From assembly GCF_022581195.2 (NCBI RefSeq), contig NC_061465.1, positions 2,172,501 to 2,236,500 of the forward strand: DNA of 64,000 bases. Reading direction: 5' to 3'. Position numbers and translations under genes: made by a program. Origin of the DNA: Helicoverpa zea (taxonomy: Eukaryota; Arthropoda; Insecta; Lepidoptera; Noctuidae). How positions within the stretch are numbered: position 1 is the first letter of the stretch; each line of letters opens with the position of its first letter. This document shows, one piece after another, positions 11,671 to 24,422 of this stretch. The notes under the pieces are model-generated. The model was not told the origin of the DNA and made no database searches. It saw nothing but the letters and a program-made list of their open reading frames with translations.

Positions 11671-11997
11671 CTAAGTATCAAAATATTCATCCGCATCGCT
11701 GTCAGCTGGGATCGTGCCCAAAAGGCTGGCTGCATTGCCACGCTGGATGGCAATGCATATCCTTTGACCGAAGTATAGGCCAGCCCTTTGGTCACGAGTG
11801 GACTCCACTAATCGCTTACTAATTTCTCGAAAGAGTCTGTGGGCACTTGGGCCCCATGGTCCCAGGGTTTCAACCCCAAACGGCTCAAAAATGCAATTGC
11901 CGGTGAGGTTTACATATTTGTGCCGCTTGAGGTTTTCCGCGGCTGCAGCAGCATCGCTGTCATTTATTTTATTTGCATGTTGAGACTCCTTATCCAT
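11671..11997 (-). pseudogene. Retroelement polyprotein C-terminal fragment
   Basis: A 108-residue open frame contains FGVETLGPWGPSAHRLFREI, DQRAGLYFGQRICIAIQRGN and AASLLGTIP, and ends in ADSDADEYFDT. Endings of the type ETLGPWG...RAGxxFxQR...AIQRGNAASVLGTxP occur at the C terminus of reverse-transcriptase ORFs in invertebrate retroelements. That family knowledge is general and I cannot assign the clade. No polymerase motif lies upstream, so this is a remnant. A host gene captured from such an element is possible but not indicated. Confidence 0.5.
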
Positions 11998-11999
11998 AG

Positions 12000-13858
12000 A
12001 GTAACTGTGACTGGATTTTCGCTAAGTAAGTAAAAGATAACAAGGTACCGATAGTGTTTCCTTAATGTTCAGAGTTTTTTCTGCTTACCAAGGAAATTGT
12101 GTACGGTAAAGGTAGAATAATAGTTTTGTGTTAGTAAGGAAAACAATCGTTTCTTTTCACGGTTCGATAGAGTCCCAAATAATCCACCTTAGAAATGATT
12201 ACTTTTCGAAAATCTGGTTCAATCCAATTATTTTAACAATTTGTTACGAAAATTATGGAAAATTTGGATACCTATTAATATTCTGCTGATCAATACATTT
12301 CATATCATAATTTGTATATTAATTACTATTCTCACCAAAAAAATCGTTATCCAGTAAAAAATGTGTGTTTTTTTTTTAATGAAACCATAATAAAGAACCA
12401 ACATTTTCTAATCTAAATCATGATCTCTTTCTACAAACCAGAGCAGAAACTATCATTTCTACTATTAGCAATTATTTTTCATATTCAGGTCAGCTTCCCA
12501 AAACCTATCACAACATCCCATTTAGACTACCGGTTTCCTATTACAAAATACGTTCTACTGTTTTCATTTCATTTCGCGATCAGCATTACAAATATAAAGG
12601 GTATGTACCCCCTTTCCCCCACGTTTATCGACCTAACACAGCACACCCTCATATTAGGAACCCCATATGAAATAACTTTCGGAAACAATTAAAATTTTAC
12701 TTTCCTACCTAAAATACCGCGCATTATTACAACGAATATTTGTCCTGTTGCCGCCAGAAGTGTGGTCACAGTAAAATAAACTTTTCCGTACGTAATCATA
12801 CTAAAAAGGGAAGTTTTGTTTTTGTTAGCAGTTCCAACGAAACAGTAAATCAAATTGATAACAGAGAACCACCCCTGTCATTCAGTGTTCTAAGTTTTTT
12901 CGGCGTACAGGCAATCTGGGAGTCCCATTTTGTGGGAGTTTACGAATTAGGGGTAAATATGTAATAGCTGCCCAAGATAACTTTAACCACGGCCTTCTAT
13001 AGAACGACCATTCTCGTGGTATTTTGGCCACTAAGATGGAATTAAGCCTGCTCGAAAACTCACCAGATCCTAGCTATGTTTACCCCATCTAGGCCAATAA
13101 GGCGACCTTTTTCCCTCATTTAGGGCCGCATGGTAATATGGATTACTTTTAGGGGTAATTTTCCCTTAAAACTTGCGGGTAAATTGAAATAGATGGAAGG
13201 GTTTGTAATGTGGGCTGCACAATGGGACTGTTCTCTTCCCATTTTCGCCTTTATAACGCTTTGCGGGAAAATTAAGGAATATTTTGGAGATCTTCAAATG
13301 GGAGAGGACAACATTATACGGTGGAGGTCATTTGACAAATACTGTTAAAAGCTTTTATGTTAATTAGAAATTGTGGGAATAGAAAATATATATTTTTTGC
13401 TATAGGTACCTATTACTTTTTTCAGTTTTCTAGGCAAAACTTTACCTTACGATATAGAATTATGTAGTATTAAAATAAGACCAAGTAAAACTTAATGTGA
13501 AAATTGTAAGAAGCTTAATTTCAGCTAAAACTAGAATTTCAAAATAAACTATGAAAATTGATTTGGAAATGTAAAGATTAGATTTATAAAAAAAATCGGG
13601 GCGAAAAAAGCGGAAAAATTATAATGATACAAAATACTCAACGAAATAAGACCTGCTTCAAAAATAGGTAAGCAAACAAGACAACAGAAAGATTTATGGG
13701 CACAAAGATAAATCAGAATAAGGTGTGGTGACTTACAGATTAAAGTAATAAATATTTATTTAAACGACAATGTACGATAAACAAATAAATCAGAGAGAGT
13801 AACGGTGGCAGCACTGTTGTATGTCATCAGCTCTGTTTTGTATATTTGTATAAAAATA
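12000..13858. other. No feature recognised
   Basis: Two open frames (12420-12692 and 12740-12964) have no recognisable domain and no splice or promoter support. Both look like chance frames. Confidence 0.4.
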
Positions 13859-13860
13859 TA

Positions 13861-14254
13861 CAAGGTGTTGATTTGCATTTGTGCCATAGTTCAGAAGGAG
13901 GACATACAATACGTAAATAATCGATTGGAATTACAGTAGACGGGAAATAACTAATATGCACTGCTTTTTTTGTCATTGTAATGTCGTGGTATTTCCGAAG
14001 TAATCCAATTTTATGAATGAAATTTATAAGTGATCGTTGCGTATGCTTTGTGTTTGCGTTTGTGTGAGGGTGCAGCACGATTTTAACGCCAGTAACATAC
14101 GCGCCAAGTTTAAATAAGGCTAAATGACATTTACGGAATTCCGAAAAAAAATTAAAGAAAAAAAATTACGTACCGATTTTTTTATTGATTTGGGTCGAGA
14201 ATCATTAGCATAATTACCTCCTTGAATGTGGCACGGATGCAAATCAACAGCTTG
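13861..14254. mobile_element. MITE, 394 bp, TA target site (copy 1)
   Basis: The ends CAAGGTGTTGATTTGCAT and, inverted, CAAGCTGTTGATTTGCAT match at 17 of 18 positions, and TA flanks both sides. A near-identical copy lies at 18542-18936. Superfamily is not assigned; TA flanks would suit Tc1/mariner-type elements. Confidence 0.75.
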
Positions 14255-14256
14255 TA

Positions 14257-15556
14257 GATTAACACTTGAATATAGTATGGTGAACATAGTTGGTGTAAAA
14301 TAATCTGTGCATTACATAAGTCAGAATAAGTATACGTTTTATGATTAAAGATAATAGGTATTCAAATTAATTCTGAAAATCTCGTATGAACGTTAAAATT
14401 TTAATACCTTTTCTTCAAATACCATTATGCATTACTTGAGAATTAATGAATTTCACTCAAGTATGTGCCTCGTCAACCATTTTTTTCTGTCATAATTATA
14501 TACCTGTCTGTATTTTATAATTAAAATGATCTATCATGTATAATTTCTACTCATAATTAAAATTTTCAATAATTTCTAAACATTCATTACACAAAAATAT
14601 TTAAACAAACACTGAACTGCAAATTGCATATCAGAGTATTTAAAGCTAAACCGCGTAACACAAACAAAACTATATCAAAATTATATTCCAAACGAAAAGT
14701 AAAACTATGTTATATCACAGAGCAAAAACAGGTCAACAGAAACAGGTAATTCAAAGGATACAAACTCAAGCTACATAATAGAATTTAAATCCTTAACACA
14801 ATTACACCACATTAGTATGCAAAAGCTCGTATTTCTTAATAAACAACATTAGTACAGCACGACAAGAAAATAATAGCAGAGTAAAGAGAAAAAGAAAATA
14901 TTAATAACTACTCTGACTTGGCTGTGGAAACACTAAGCGGGTGACACACCGCGGTAGTTGGCGTAATTTACACAAGTGAGGTATTTTTTTTTAAGTGTAT
15001 TGTGTATATTTGCCATCCTGAGTATGTAAACTTAGAGAACCCGTATACTGTACCTAGACTTTTGAGTCAGCTGATAGTTTGTACTCTTATTTTGAAACTA
15101 GTCTCACCAATTTTAAAGCCACTTAAGTTAAGTATAGACTTTATATTTGTCTTTGTAAGTGAAAAAGATCGTAGTCATAAATATTTCAATTAAATTTTTC
15201 TTTAAATAACTTAGTACGATCTGAGAGAGAGAGATAAAATCCTTTTGACTTTGACAACTGAAAACGTTTATACGGAACTTTGTTTACGTCTGCAGAACTT
15301 AGGTTAACTTGAAAGTTAAGTCATTGCTTGCATAAATTTTGGTTTGACATGAATATTCAAATTACAACGTTCGTACATACGCGTACATACTCTGGGCGTA
15401 CCTTCATAACTTTGTAGACGATGCCGAAGACGTATTATGGCAGAAAATTCATTGAATACTTAATTTATGTTCTCATTCTTAACTTAGCCTTTACTTTAAG
15501 AAATGATGTGGTATTAGCTTAGTTGTTTTAACGAGTTTTTTTTTTCTGACATGTAA
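14257..15556. other. No feature recognised
   Basis: Very AT-rich DNA between the MITE at 13861 and the SINE at 15573. Confidence 0.4.
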
Positions 15557-15572
15557 ATATAGATTTGACTAT

Positions 15573-15821
15573 GTGTTGTGTTGTGGATGGCACGTTAAAC
15601 TGTAAATCCCGGCTGTCATTGAACATCAATGGCAGTCGTTAGGGGTAGTTAGAAGCTAGTAAGTCTGACACCAGTCTAACCAAGGGGTATTGGGTTGCCC
15701 GGGTAACTTGGTTGAGGGGGTCAGATAGGGCAGTCGCTCCTTGTAAAGCACTGGTACTCAGCTACATGCGGTTAGACTGGAAGCCGACCCCAATATAGAT
15801 GTGAAAAAGGCTCGGAAGATG
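15573..15821 (+). mobile_element. 5'-truncated SINE (family S)
   Basis: This corresponds to the 3' two thirds of the SINE at 63.3 kb, from GGATGGCACGTTAAACTG to GCTCGGAAGATG. A perfect 16-bp target duplication ATATAGATTTGACTAT lies at 15557-15572 and 15822-15837. The tRNA-like head is absent, as expected of incomplete reverse transcription. Confidence 0.8.
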
Positions 15822-15837
15822 ATATAGATTTGACTAT

Positions 15838-17868
15838 TTCAAAGGAATTAAAATAAAACATCGTAGGTGTAAATCTAATCGCTCTTCAGCAACGATCATT
15901 CTAAGTTTTGATGATGTAGGTACAAGCAATTGCTTAGTTTATTACGAATTATTTATTTCTTTAAACTTTCGTTTCTACGAAGTAATGTTAGGTGCACTAT
16001 TCAACTTCTCTTCAAAACAGTGCAGATGAAACGATTTCTTCAAATTGTGCCTTCTAAGAAACATTTACACAAGAGTTTGCATTTACTTCAAAAGCACTAA
16101 GCGTAGTGCTTCTGAACACTAAAATTTTATTTAAATAGAATTACCTATATAGGTACATAGAAAACATAAAGAAACGTACTTTCTAAAAATGCAATAAAGA
16201 CATTGCCCACGCGCAGGCTGGAGACCGGTTGGCTGTGTTCTTTGTTTTTGGCAAATCGTGAATTCTATCATTTTAGTAGGTCTGATACTTAATGTGTGTC
16301 CTTTCCTTTACCTTTATGCTGATTTATAAGCTCGAAACAAACTATCGGTCGACTAAAAGTTGGCAGTGTGCTCTTAGACAACCAAATCCCTCTCATTTAG
16401 AACCAATACGGATAAAACCTCTTTCCCAAATGAAAACCCCTGAGCTAAAAATTGCTTGTTTACCATTTTCAAAATGACCGTTATTTAGATACAGAACAAC
16501 ACCCAAAAACGATATCGTAAAACATAAAAAAGTGTCGACAATTTATAAAAGTATCGAGTTGTTTTTGCAGGTAAGGCAAATCGATAATTTCATTCGATTC
16601 GATTCTCTGACGAGTGTATCACGATTTTCGAATTCGGAAATCAGCTTTTATTTCCACTTTCAATGAAATGTAATTATTGTTTTTAATTGCAGTTGGATGC
16701 AAAAAGATCTTAATGTGGAATTTTCTTTGAATTAAGCTACAGATACGTATTTTCAGGCTGTGGTATTTTAAGCTCTTATTGAAGTAATTTTCACTAGTTT
16801 TCACGTCTTTCATCTTCCTCCGACTTTCAGTAAAAACATTCAAAAAACTACTCTCTATTTACTCATTTTCAAAATGAGCGTATATACAAGTTTATTTTGG
16901 TTTATTTTCATGCTTACATTTTCAGTATATATTTCAGGGCACCTTACATTCAGTGGAAAACGCGGCCGGGTAAGACATTACCCTTTTCATTTGTTTTTGT
17001 TTTTCAACGTGAATGTTTTCGGAATTCCCCTTGTAAATACATAAATCTCGACTCGCAGTCAACCTATTCCTGTATTTTTTTTCCTTTACTTTCTACGTTG
17101 CAATCTTACTGAGTGGTATTAAAAAGTATCAAAGAACAAGTGAAAAATATTGTTGAAATACCTCGTGTTCGTCGTGTGTTCTGAGTTTTATCTCTGAACT
17201 TGTGCATTTTATGTGTACTGTCATATGATAATGAGATTTATCAGCTCAGTTATAAAAGTTATTTTTGTATGAAGTGCGTAGGTATATGCGAAATTCTTAA
17301 TAGGAATGCTGCTTTTAGATGCAATCGATTACTTTATACGAAAGTAGGTCGGACACATTTTATTTATCAGTGAGTTCTAATTTATGTTTATTTAAACATA
17401 TCTCAATCTCAATGATATTCAAAGAGATCAAAACAAAACAGCATCAACTTCAAAACAAAAAAGGATCAAACCCCAAAAACATTAAAAAACAAACAATAAA
17501 TTAGGCACCATTATCGTATCACACATAAAATATGAGTTTCAACAAAAAGGTTGGAAATTAATTCCCGTTATCCCGCCCGATAGGACCGGCCATCAGTTTT
17601 TACCGTTATTAGCGAAGACAAATACCCAAAGTGAAAGGATTTTATCATAGTTGGCTTAACAAATGACCTAGTTTGCTGGCATTAATCTATTTATAACTCA
17701 AGCAGGATGATTGCGCAACCTACTGGCCTGATGGGGTTTTAAGAAAAAAGGACCTAGATTTATCTAGATCTTATCATAATTATTACGTTACCTACTTGGT
17801 CATTTTCATCGGCGATTTGGGTGCTTTCTAATGAGCAGGTAACAATATACATTGCCTAGATTTCAGTA
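15838..17868. other. No feature recognised
   Basis: AT-rich; short frames at 16292-16477, 16619-16843 and 16897-17112 have no supporting signal. Confidence 0.4.
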
Positions 17869-18065
17869 CTAGCTTATGTCCGCGGACGATGGAAACTCTT
17901 TTGCATACCTGGACAAAAAGTATCCTATAGCCTTCCTCGATGAATGAGCTCTGTCTTCTAAGTAGGTACCACCCATTTTCGCGCGAAGAAAATCTCGCTT
18001 AGCGCTTACCAAGGGGCTAGCCCAGAGAAGTAAGTATTACCCAGCAGTGGACATTTGTAGACTTT
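17869..18065 (-). repeat. Decayed retroposon or Helitron-like repeat
   Basis: CTAGCTTATGTCCGCGG at 17869 resembles the 3' end of the Helitron-like copies in reverse. ACCCAGCAGTGGACATTTGT near 18040 resembles an RTE-type retroposon tail. These are probably two old fragments side by side. Confidence 0.3.
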
Positions 18066-18541
18066 GACAATGACAATTCAGCTATTTTAAGTACAAAAGC
18101 GTACCAAATAATCAATTTTTTTCGCATTCATAACACTTCTATTCACAGGTATAAACTAGAATTTATATTACAATATAATACCTACAATAGGTACCCTATC
18201 GTAGGCTCACAAATAGCTCGTAGTACCGTAATCATAAATACTTGGTTTCCCTCATAACCAGGGACATTTTCCACTCACTTTCCGAACGTACGGAATTTAT
18301 CGACAGAGGGAGTAATAGAGCAATTGAGTACGGATAATTAACTTCGCTATAGTTTATTATTTATTCGTTATTCATTCGGGGAAATTCGGCTAACTTCGGC
18401 TATTTTCATGAAAAGTTTGATGCTGTTTCCTTGTTGTTCGATAAGATGTAAGTTGGTAATGTGGAATTATTCCCATAATTGCTCGTTTTGACTTTTTCTA
18501 TTTCCGGAGAGAAGTCAGTACCTATAGTCAGTCAGTATATA

Positions 18542-18936
18542 CAAGGTGTTGATTTGCATTTGTGCCATACTTCAGGAGGAGGACAGAAAATACGTAAATA
18601 ATCGATTGGAATTACAGTAGACGGGAAATAGCTAATATGCACTGCTTTTTTTGTCATTGTAATGTCGTAGTATTTCAGAAGTAATCCAATTTTATGAATG
18701 AAATGTATGAATAATCGTTGCGTATGCTTTGTGTTTGCGTTTGTGTGCGGGAGCAGCACGGTTTTAAGGCCAGTAACACACGCCCCAAGTTTGAATACGG
18801 CTAGATGACATTGACGGAATTCCGAAAATAATAAAATAAAATAAAAATTACGTACCAATTTTTTTGTTGACTTGGGTCGAGAATCATTAGCACAATTACG
18901 TCCTTGAATATGGCACGGATGCAAATCAACAGCTTG
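18542..18936. mobile_element. MITE, 395 bp, TA target site (copy 2)
   Basis: It shares the same ends, length and interior as the copy at 13861-14254, in the same orientation, with TA on both sides. It is closely similar along its whole length, with scattered substitutions and a few small gaps. Short open frames in it are not convincing genes. Confidence 0.75.
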
Positions 18937-20600
18937 TATATTCACCAAAAAAAATAATGGAGAAAATATATTTGGTACTTGAAATCCTAACAATAGCTTG
19001 GTTTAGAATGTTAATATCAAATCTCTGAATATCATACCAGCTCTGCTATTTCCAAAACAATTGTTTTTGCATTGCATCTGCAATTTAACGCGCCAGGTTA
19101 ACATCGGGTGAAACCGATATTCTAAGGTCATAAGGCTTTGGGGAATTTATGTATATGCTTTTGTTAAGGCATTAAATACTGTTATTATACTAACCAGTGC
19201 ATACCTGGTTTCATTAACACTGGTTTCCATTTTAGCCAGAAACATATCGATATTAGATTTATTTAAAAAAATACTCTGTTAAAGAGATTTTAGAATTACC
19301 CCCGAATTTTCACGGGTCACTCTGGCCGATTGTCGACTGTAACAACTTGGCAACAAGCAAAATCAATCTGGTACTAAGGTACTCACTAAAGAATCTACGA
19401 GTATCTATCATCCAATTATTAGCATCAAGCCGTTGTTTAATCATCCTCTCTTAACTAAAGTGTGATTATTGAAGCCCTTATTGTTGATTTACAGATAAGT
19501 TATACCGATTAGGTAATAGGGTAAGACATTTGAGAACATTGGATATACATTATTTTCTATAAACAACAGCATACCTACTTACATCAGAAAATCTATCATT
19601 CTTCTCATCAGATTATTCCAATTCAATTTCTAAGCCGATTATTCAGCCAATTCTAGAACCAAGCTTTCTGTACAATACCAACGATAAAACAACTTCAGTT
19701 TTCACTTCAATTACTGCAAAGCGAGCCAAGCAAAATATTCCCTGAACAGTCTGCACCTTATATAATATTCAAGTCATAAACGGCATACCTATTCCGTTCA
19801 ATCATTCGGCCATTAGTAAGTGAAATTCTCACTTACACATAAAAATCGAATTGGGTCGAACGTCGTCACACACTGGCATATGATGGATGTTGCTACGCTT
19901 CGCCATCACCGAATAAAGTGAGGAAATATTAAAATTTATGTACACCGCCTTCCCAGGTTCGGAATAAGGACGCTCGGTAACGCACGAGCTTGTCATATCG
20001 TGACGCGCGCGACTAATATGAATGTCGCGTGAAATAAGGCACGAAGAAAACTCACAGGTTCCAATCGAAAATGGAATAAAAGGAAGTGAAACGTTTTGAT
20101 GGAGGAAATAAAGCTTTAATATTTGCTTTTATACAGACTGTTAATCTTCGGATTTTCGGCTCTGTAGCTTTTTGATCTCCTAGTCTGTTACAATAAAAAT
20201 GTTATTGTTTAGTGTTTAACGACAGAAGCCGTACAGCGCTTCAGGTTTTTTAATCGTAAAAGCAACATCAAATAAGAACAAATTTAGTGAAAAATTAAAA
20301 TGAACAATATCAATTTTTTATTCTTTTCTTCTTAACCTCGTCAGTAAATTCAGCTTTAGCTACTTTCTTTATCACACTATTGGATTTAAGGACCAGCAGT
20401 CAACATTGACTCGCGATAAATGGTTCTGCCGTCTAAATTATTAAGCACATTCTACAATCTCTGATCGGACTGCAGTGACCACAGCTTGACCTCAAGACAG
20501 GTTTTGCTTAATCCATCTAATCTTAGTCAATCCGTATGCATTGCAAAATGGTTTCAAGCCTAGATTGTGACGTCACAGCTTTGACCGCATATATCTTCCA
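18937..20600. other. No feature recognised
   Basis: No repeat or coding signal that I can support. Confidence 0.4.
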
Positions 20601-20625
20601 TCTATAACTAAGTACATTATCAGAA

Positions 20626-20812
20626 TAAATATCAGTATCCTTCTACCGATTATCGGCTACGGCGCCGGCGGCTGTTCTCATAATAAGAGATTCAAGGCTT
20701 CGGGCTGCTTTGTGAAAGATTCTAAAATCGGGCCGAACCCGACCCGGGAATTGAACTCGATACCTCATGCTCAGCAGCCACGCTTGCAACAGCTAGACCA
20801 ACGAGGCAATTG
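20626..20812 (-). mobile_element. tRNA-derived SINE, second family, with 25-bp target duplication
   Basis: On the minus strand the head TTGGTCTAGCTGTTGCAAG (A-box-like) and GAGTTCAATTCCCGG (B-box-like) resemble a tRNA promoter. The body contains TAGAATCTTTCACAAAGCAG. The flanks 20601-20625 and 20813-20837 match at 23 of 25 positions. Confidence 0.7.
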
Positions 20813-21049
20813 TCTATAACTTAGTACGTTATCAGAAGTCATGAAATATCAGTAACATAAACAAGCTATGAAACAACAAAACAGTCTATAAACCTAAATT
20901 TGAGCGCTGGTAAATTTGCGCTGCCTAAATCCAGGACTTAACGTTTGAGGCGTTTAATCATAATAGCGAGGATAAGGAAAATGATGAATGTGATAAATTC
21001 AGTAGAAATATCTTTATAATGATTCTTGGTTATACTGGTGCCGCTGACA

Positions 21050-21210
21050 CATCTCTCGAGCCTTTTCCCAACTATGTTGGGGTCGGCTTCCAGTCTAATC
21101 GAATGCAGCTGAGTACAAGTGTTTTACATGGTGTTGCACCTTGCTCGCCTATCTGACCTCCTCGATCCAGTTACCCGGGCAACCCAATACCCGTTGTAAG
21201 GACTGGTTGT
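21050..21210 (-). mobile_element. Old, diverged SINE copy (family S)
   Basis: On the minus strand it contains GACCCCAACATAGTTGGGAA and GTATTGGGTTGCCCGGGTAA. It is more diverged than the other copies and I found no target duplication. Confidence 0.65.
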
Positions 21211-22377
21211 TAGCCCTACTGGTTCCAAATGGTAATCGCAGTGTCTGTAGCTGGGCGGCCACCAATGTGCACAGTCTGAAAAGGGTTACAAGACGCAGGT
21301 CACTTCCAGTCAATCCTTGTTCTGTATTCAGGAGTATCCTATGATGACTGAAATGATGATGGTGATGGCCAAAAGTTCCCAAATACAGTTCATAAATGTT
21401 TAAAAACAGGCATAAACGCTTCAGCTAGATCTTCATGCAGAAAACACTAAAAAAATCTTAATTAACTTTAACGTGAACAGTAAAAGTAATTCTGAAGCAG
21501 ACAGAGCTGTATCAAAATGGATCTAACTTACGTAAGTTGTAAACTCCAAATATTATTGATAGTTTATATCAGATAGTTTATATCAAAAATATTTGGAGTT
21601 TTAATGATCTCTTTTAAGTATGTATTAAAGCTTGGCATTTTCGTTAGTGACAGTCACGTTCCCTGGATATCCACGTTGACTGCAATATCTAAATGGCATT
21701 TGCAGAATTCTATACCTAGTTAACAAGACTTCTGACAGTTTTAATCGGCACACTTATTTTGACAAGTAAATAATAATCATTGCTTGGTTAGAAGTGTCAG
21801 ATAAAAGAAACGGAGCATATATGAATCTCTTTCCTCCAAAGCGAAGATAAAGCTACTATCAATGTGTTGGGATAACCCAGCTGCTGTTTTTGTTACTGCA
21901 AAAAAAAAAACTAAACTTACTCTCTAAGCCGTTACTCAAAAAACTCCAACAAAAAAATTAAATTCTACGTTATAAATTAAACTTTGCAAAACCGCGTTAA
22001 TTAACAAAGTCTGTACTTTTAATGCGCGTCTGGATGTCATACGAACGACGCAGTAATCAAAATATACTGAGGTTTCAGTTTAAAGCCGATTTGGGGAATT
22101 CACAATAGTTTTAGATCATTATTCTGTATTTTGCAACGCTTGCTAGTTAGTCCCAAAGGTGAATCTATAAATGAATAGACTGTTATTGTCATTATTCGAG
22201 TATTGTAATTACGGCTTATTTGAGATTTAGGGAGATTGATTGAGCTGTGATAATATTGGGGTTTGAATATCATCTGTCTTGACTTTACCCAATTAGATTG
22301 CCTCAATAGCATTTGGGTCTGATTTAAAAACTGCCTTGAAACCTTACCTTGAACCTTGACAGTATATTTTTTTATAT
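21211..22377. other. Mostly featureless; one hairpin
   Basis: Apart from the hairpin at 21541-21601, nothing was recognised. Confidence 0.4.
21541..21601. repeat. Hairpin with 14-bp perfect stem
   Basis: AAACTCCAAATATT at 21541-21554 pairs with 21588-21601. The loop contains two copies of GATAGTTTATATCA. Probably a remnant of a small fold-back element. Confidence 0.6.
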
Positions 22378-22545
22378 GAAATCATCAAATGACCACTCCC
22401 GCTGTGGGTGCAGCGGGAGGGAGTGTCAGACTCTTCCTGACTAAAACCCACCATGTTCCTCCTTAAGCCCCTTGTGTATGGCAGCGGTAATTCTCACAAA
22501 CAATCCCACAGCCCCGACAGAATCCCGAAGCCTCGGCTTTACAGA
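22378..22545 (+). repeat. Dispersed repeat family F (copy 3)
   Basis: AAATGACCACTCCCGCTGTG, CAGCGGGAGGGAGTGTCAGA and AAACAATCCCACAGCCC. It is moderately diverged. Confidence 0.65.
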
Positions 22546-22549
22546 CCAC

Positions 22550-24392
22550 CTTAAACATAGCGAAATAACTTTTAAACGTATAAACGCACAAATCGATAGC
22601 AGAACCATTATTCAGACCCTCGATTAAGAAATACCAATACTCGATAAAAAATTGCTGTCCGCTATTGGCATTCTATTTTATATCCAACCGTTATGATAAA
22701 TAAAAACAAAATATAGGTTTCAGTGTTTCACCCTGTCACTAACTGCACTTGTTTGTAGTTGTAAATTGAAGTGATAACTTATTCAAAAAAAGTGCATTGG
22801 TAACACGTTAAATGGGAACGGTAACATTTGTCTGCGCTTTCAATTTTTTTGGGTGTATTTTGGACTGACCTGCAATCAACAATAGAAGTTTTTGGTGAAT
22901 AGTTTTTATGTTAATAAAAAAACTACGTAATAACTTAGTAATTAATGTATGATAGTTTCTTATATTAAATCCCGCTTTAAAAAAAATAACTTATAAAGTA
23001 GTAGCCAATGGCTGATAAAAAAGGTGAAGGAATACATCTTGAGGAAACCTGCACTACCTATACTTAAAGTCTAAAATCACCAACCCTCATTGAACAAGCG
23101 TGGTGATTAATGCTCAATCCTTCTCCGTGTGAGAGGAGGCCACAGCCCAGCATTGGGACGATAAAAAGGCTGTAACATTTTAGAAAGTAGTTATGTAAGG
23201 ACTGATTATTCGCATTATTTTTCATAAATTAATTTAGAATAACCTTCAGATATAATACCTACTAACACTAGTTTTTATGTCAATTGTTACTAACACTAAG
23301 GCCGTTGCCTGAAATAAATGTTAAATTATTATAATGCTAATTGTCCTGAGTAAATTAAATGCAATATCGACTTGATTGTTGACTCATTTATTTCATCATC
23401 CGCGTCTATTTTGACAGTGTCGTCAGTGCCATCAATTAATTATTTCCTCATTTTAAAGTAAGTGCCGCTGCAATTTCGATATAATGGACTTCAGATACCG
23501 TAATTAATAACGCAACATTTTTTCATCCCTGTCAGAATTCAAGGCAAAGCAAAATAAAAACTCCGGTCATAATTATAAAATAATTTAATTAAAATGCCTT
23601 TGATTCATTCGTTGCGTATTTTTCTTAATCGCAGTTTAAGTCCCGGCATTTGTAATTGGAAACTCCAAATGTTGGTTTTCTTTTTATTTTTTAAAACATC
23701 AACAGTTAAGCTGCTTACTCATTTGTGAGGTTCGCTTACCAATTTAATACTGAGATTACGTTTTAGAAGCTACTTACTTTTATTAGTTGATATTTTTATG
23801 CCTTATTACGTGGGATGGGACGGAGGAATATTTTTATGTTTTATGCTAAAATTATGTTCAAATATAAATCTTAAGTGCTATCTGGGCATAATAATGGAGT
23901 CATGATGTGGTGATATTAATGAAGAACCATTTTAAATACCTTTACGAATAACCTTGTAAGATTTGAAGGAACTGAACAGAAGCCGCAGATTGATAATACA
24001 TCAATTCATTATTAATACATAGTTTGTCAAAAAGTATGAGTTCATCATCAATAAATCGCTATATAATCCAAGCATAGTTCCAAGTATTTTAAGGAAGATT
24101 AAATAAAAAACATGTCACATATAAAAATGTCGAAAGACAAAAGTTAGCTACAGGCGTAGTTAGTTATTTCATTATAAATATTATCACCAGAGCCTTGTTC
24201 TCTATCTATTAAATTCCTTTCGCATGTACAGGCAAATTACAAAATATTCTACCAATCAAATATTAATATTTGTATTGACCTTAATATCTCAAACACAGTG
24301 AAATTCCACGAAAAAAATTCTGCGCAAAAATACAACATAGAGACTTTGAGTCTTCAGTGTTTGATGTAAAAAGGCAAAATTAAATTGCTTAA
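22550..24392. other. DNA upstream of the connectin-like gene; probable intron or regulatory DNA
   Basis: AT-rich and without supported coding sequence. It contains one RTE-type retroposon tail (23090-23172). Because the gene has a 5'-UTR intron, this stretch is probably intronic. No core promoter could be identified. Confidence 0.4.
23090..23172 (+). repeat. RTE-like retroposon tail
   Basis: CTCCGTGTGAGAGGAGGCC, then CAGCCCAGCATTGGGACG and AAAAGGCTG, match the common 3' end of lepidopteran RTE-type elements in forward orientation. Confidence 0.5.
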
Positions 24393-24413
24393 TTCTCTTT
24401 GTCTTTGTTTCAG
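24393..24413 (+). other. 3' splice site of an upstream 5'-UTR intron
   Basis: A pyrimidine-rich stretch (ctctttgtctttgtttcag) ends in CAG nine bases before the ATG at 24423. This implies a non-coding first exon upstream. I could not locate it, so the promoter is not placed. Confidence 0.6.
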
Positions 24414-24422
24414 GTAGGAGGT

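Noticed and set aside
12420..12964. Two consecutive plus-strand frames as a possible gene
   Set aside because: Different frames, no recognisable domain, no splice signals linking them and AT-rich composition typical of chance.
13827..14078. Minus-strand open frame conserved with one at 18532-18993
   Set aside because: Both lie in two copies of the same MITE, so the conservation reflects shared repeat DNA; there is no domain and no plausible start context.
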